Source of the DNA: Oscillospiraceae bacterium
GTDB taxonomy: Bacteria; Bacillota; Clostridia; Oscillospirales; Ruminococcaceae
Assembly (NCBI GenBank): GCA_029062865.1
Contig: JAIDPG010000239.1
Location: 1 to 7,226 of the forward strand
Direction of reading: 5' to 3'
DNA length: 7,226 bases
Below are positions 6,526-7,226 of the stretch, piece by piece. A program made the translations under genes and the position numbers. The notes under the pieces were generated by a model. That model made no database searches. It saw only the letters and a program-made list of their open reading frames with translations, and was not told where the DNA came from. The first letter of the stretch is position 1, and each line of letters opens with the position of its first letter.

Positions 6526-6579
6526 GTCGAACAAAAAACTCCCCCTCACGCAAAGCGCGAGGGGGAGTTTTTGTTCGAC
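6526..6579 (-). terminator. Terminator hairpin after tRNA-Ser (palindromic repeat copy B)
   Basis: A very long inverted repeat: the 22-base left arm (6526-6547) and 21-base right arm (6559-6579) differ by one bulged A. The core stem is CTCCCCCTC/GAGGGGGAG, with TTTTTT after it on the minus strand and TTTTT on the plus strand, and the apical CGC/GCG can pair too. It begins at the base after the tRNA CCA, so it most likely terminates the tRNA transcript. The outer GTCGAAC/GTTCGAC arms exceed what a terminator needs and are shared with copy A. Confidence 0.8.
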
Positions 6580-6668
6580 TGGCGGAGAGGATGGGATTCG
6601 AACCCATGTGAGGTTACCCTCAAACGGTTTTCAAGACCGCCTCGTTATGACCACTTCGATACCTCTCC
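6580..6668 (-). tRNA. tRNA-Ser (anticodon UGA)
   Basis: The 89-nt minus-strand gene includes an encoded CCA (6580-6582). Acceptor arms GGAGAGG (6662-6668) and CCTCTCC (6584-6590) pair fully, with discriminator G at 6583. D-arm TCG...CGA, anticodon stem GCGGT/ACCGT with loop CTTGAAA (anticodon TGA), the long class II variable arm TGAGG-GTAA-CCTCA typical of tRNA-Ser, and T-arm ATGGG-TTCGAAT-CCCAT are all present. It decodes UCA and, by wobble, other UCN codons. It has its own promoter a few bases upstream and a hairpin terminator directly behind. Confidence 0.97.
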
Positions 6669-6682
6669 AAAAGCACTTTAAT

Positions 6683-6711
6683 ATTATACAACAAAACGTC
6701 GGATTTGTCAA
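6683..6711 (-). promoter_or_regulatory. Consensus promoter of tRNA-Ser
   Basis: On the minus strand a perfect TTGACA (6706-6711), a 17-bp spacer and a perfect TATAAT (6683-6688). The start site would fall near 6676, leaving a leader of about 8 nt before the mature tRNA 5' end. Full-consensus boxes suit a highly expressed stable RNA. Confidence 0.9.
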
Positions 6712-6749
6712 GGGGTTTGGCAGAATTTCGGGATAAAATCGAGAAATAC

Positions 6750-6778
6750 TTGACAACGGCATGGGAATATATTATAAT
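6750..6778 (+). promoter_or_regulatory. Consensus promoter of the DUF308-like gene
   Basis: TTGACA (6750-6755), a 17-bp spacer and TATAAT (6773-6778) are all consensus. The expected start near 6785 leaves a leader of about 27 nt before ATG 6812. It is divergent from the tRNA promoter, with 38 bp between the two -35 boxes. Confidence 0.88.
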
Positions 6779-6811
6779 ATAATTAAAATAATCGTACGAA
6801 AGGATAGGCTT

Positions 6812-7188
6812 ATGGATATTGAAAAACTAAAAGGGCTTCGCAGGAACTTACTGTTATTGTCAATGCTTGAGCTTGTTTGCGGGCTGTTTATGATTATTAT
6901 GAACGACAGGTCGCTTGAAATACTTATCGTGGTGCTGGGCGTGACGGCGGCTTCATACGGCATAGTGAATTTCTTCGCGTTTCTCATCAAAAAGGAAAAG
7001 GGCAGCCCCGCTCCGGCGGTTATAATGCTGATTATGGGGATCGCGGTAGGAGCACTGCTGATCGTGTTTCGCGATAAAATGACGTCGTTTTTCACGCTGC
7101 TTGTCGGGATCCTCGCGGGGATTTTCGGCGTTGTGAAGATACCGAATATGGTGTCGATAAAGAAAGCCGGCTTTGAGAAGTGGTGGGT
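6812..7188 (+). CDS. DUF308/HdeD-like small membrane protein, 3' partial
   Basis: Translation starts at ATG 6812 with GAAAGGA (6798-6804) 7 nt upstream and a strong promoter before it. There are 125 genuine residues; the frame stays open to 7226, but bases from 7189 on are adapter, so the last dozen codons are artefact. Four hydrophobic spans at about 11-30, 36-58, 68-86 and 91-109 are linked by short charged loops (NDRS, KKEKGSPAP, RDKMTS). The run LLVGILAGIFGVVKIPNMVSIKKAGFEKWW resembles the repeat end of DUF308/HdeD-family membrane proteins (GxxxxxxGxxxLxxAxxxKxxGxxxW). HdeD of enteric bacteria is linked to acid resistance; no function can be assumed here. Family assignment is moderate; membrane location is firm. 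Confidence 0.75.
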
Positions 7189-7226
7189 CTGTCTCTTATA
7201 CAAATCACAGATCCAACGAGACAAGA
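7189..7226 (+). other. Sequencing-adapter remnant (Nextera transposase adapter)
   Basis: CTGTCTCTTATACA (7189-7202) is identical to the start of the Tn5 mosaic end used in Nextera libraries. The next 20 bases follow the known adapter with scattered substitutions, ending in ACGAGAC (7216-7222). I count 29 of 34 matching positions against the adapter as I remember it. It lies at the very end of the window, as expected of untrimmed read-through at a contig edge. Confidence 0.9.

Larger units (their letters stand above)
6129..6579. other. Intergenic region, no credible gene, palindrome-rich
   Basis: This is about 450 bases between the lipoprotein start and tRNA-Ser. The first part (6129-6240) is AT-rich and probably carries the lipoprotein promoter and leader. 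The rest is dominated by four stem-loop blocks, listed separately. Plus-strand open frames here run through the hairpins and antisense to the tRNA and lack coding character. I see no second RNA gene with a recognised fold. Confidence 0.6.

Noticed and set aside
6580..6668. tRNA-Ser as an integration (att) site for a mobile element
   Set aside because: No second copy of the tRNA 3' end and no integrase gene is visible in the window; the palindromes alone do not show integration.
6262..6681. Plus-strand open frame of 139 codons (and overlapping ones)
   Set aside because: It runs through palindromic repeats and antisense to tRNA-Ser, has no ribosome binding site, and its residues (RRGWDSNP...) are the familiar false translation of an antisense tRNA.
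6772..7224. Minus-strand open frame of 150 codons at the window end
   Set aside because: It is antisense to the DUF308-like gene, begins inside the adapter and runs over the plus-strand promoter; the plus strand has the RBS, promoter and membrane-protein pattern.

Overview
The window looks like the end of a short-read metagenomic contig from a Gram-positive Firmicute, most likely an uncultured clostridial lineage (Oscillospirales/Ruminococcaceae-like). The reasons are a MurT/GatD-type cell-wall gene pair, strong AGGAGG ribosome binding sites, near-consensus sigma-A promoters with 17-bp spacers, and a lipoprotein/ABC-2 cassette. The taxonomic guess is inference. The last 38 bases (7189-7226) are not genomic: they match Nextera transposase-adapter sequence with a few base errors.

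Layout. (1) 2-589, + strand: 3' part of a formate/nitrite transporter (FNT) family gene cut by the window edge. (2) A strong promoter abuts its stop codon and drives a murT-like Mur ligase (668-1993) and a gatD-like class I amidotransferase subunit (2086-2712). The two are separated by an 83-bp segment bounded by a 12-bp direct repeat. (3) A perfect 30-bp palindrome (2714-2743) is a shared terminator for this operon and the convergent minus-strand operon. (4) The minus-strand operon reads, in transcription order: lipoprotein (6115-4991), ABC-2 permease (4989-4231), second ABC-2 permease (4244-3504, with an in-frame TAA before its last membrane helix; the remainder runs to 3384), and ABC ATPase (3384-2746). 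Its junctions are 1-nt gaps or short overlaps, typical of translational coupling. (5) 6116-6579 has no credible gene but is rich in palindromes. (6) tRNA-Ser(UGA), minus strand, 6668-6580, with its own promoter. (7) Divergent from it, a four-helix DUF308/HdeD-like membrane protein (6812 onward) is cut by the contig end.

How they work together. MurT/GatD normally amidates the D-glutamate of lipid II, using ammonia taken from glutamine by GatD. Here GatD keeps the fold motifs but lacks the catalytic Cys, the catalytic His and the glutamine-binding Arg at their expected positions, and the MurT C-terminal motifs have drifted too. The pair is therefore probably a specialised or glutaminase-dead variant; this is the most interesting biology in the window. 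The lipoprotein/ABC cassette looks like a four-part membrane exporter, resistance or sensing module of unknown substrate, with one permease currently broken, read through, or mis-called.
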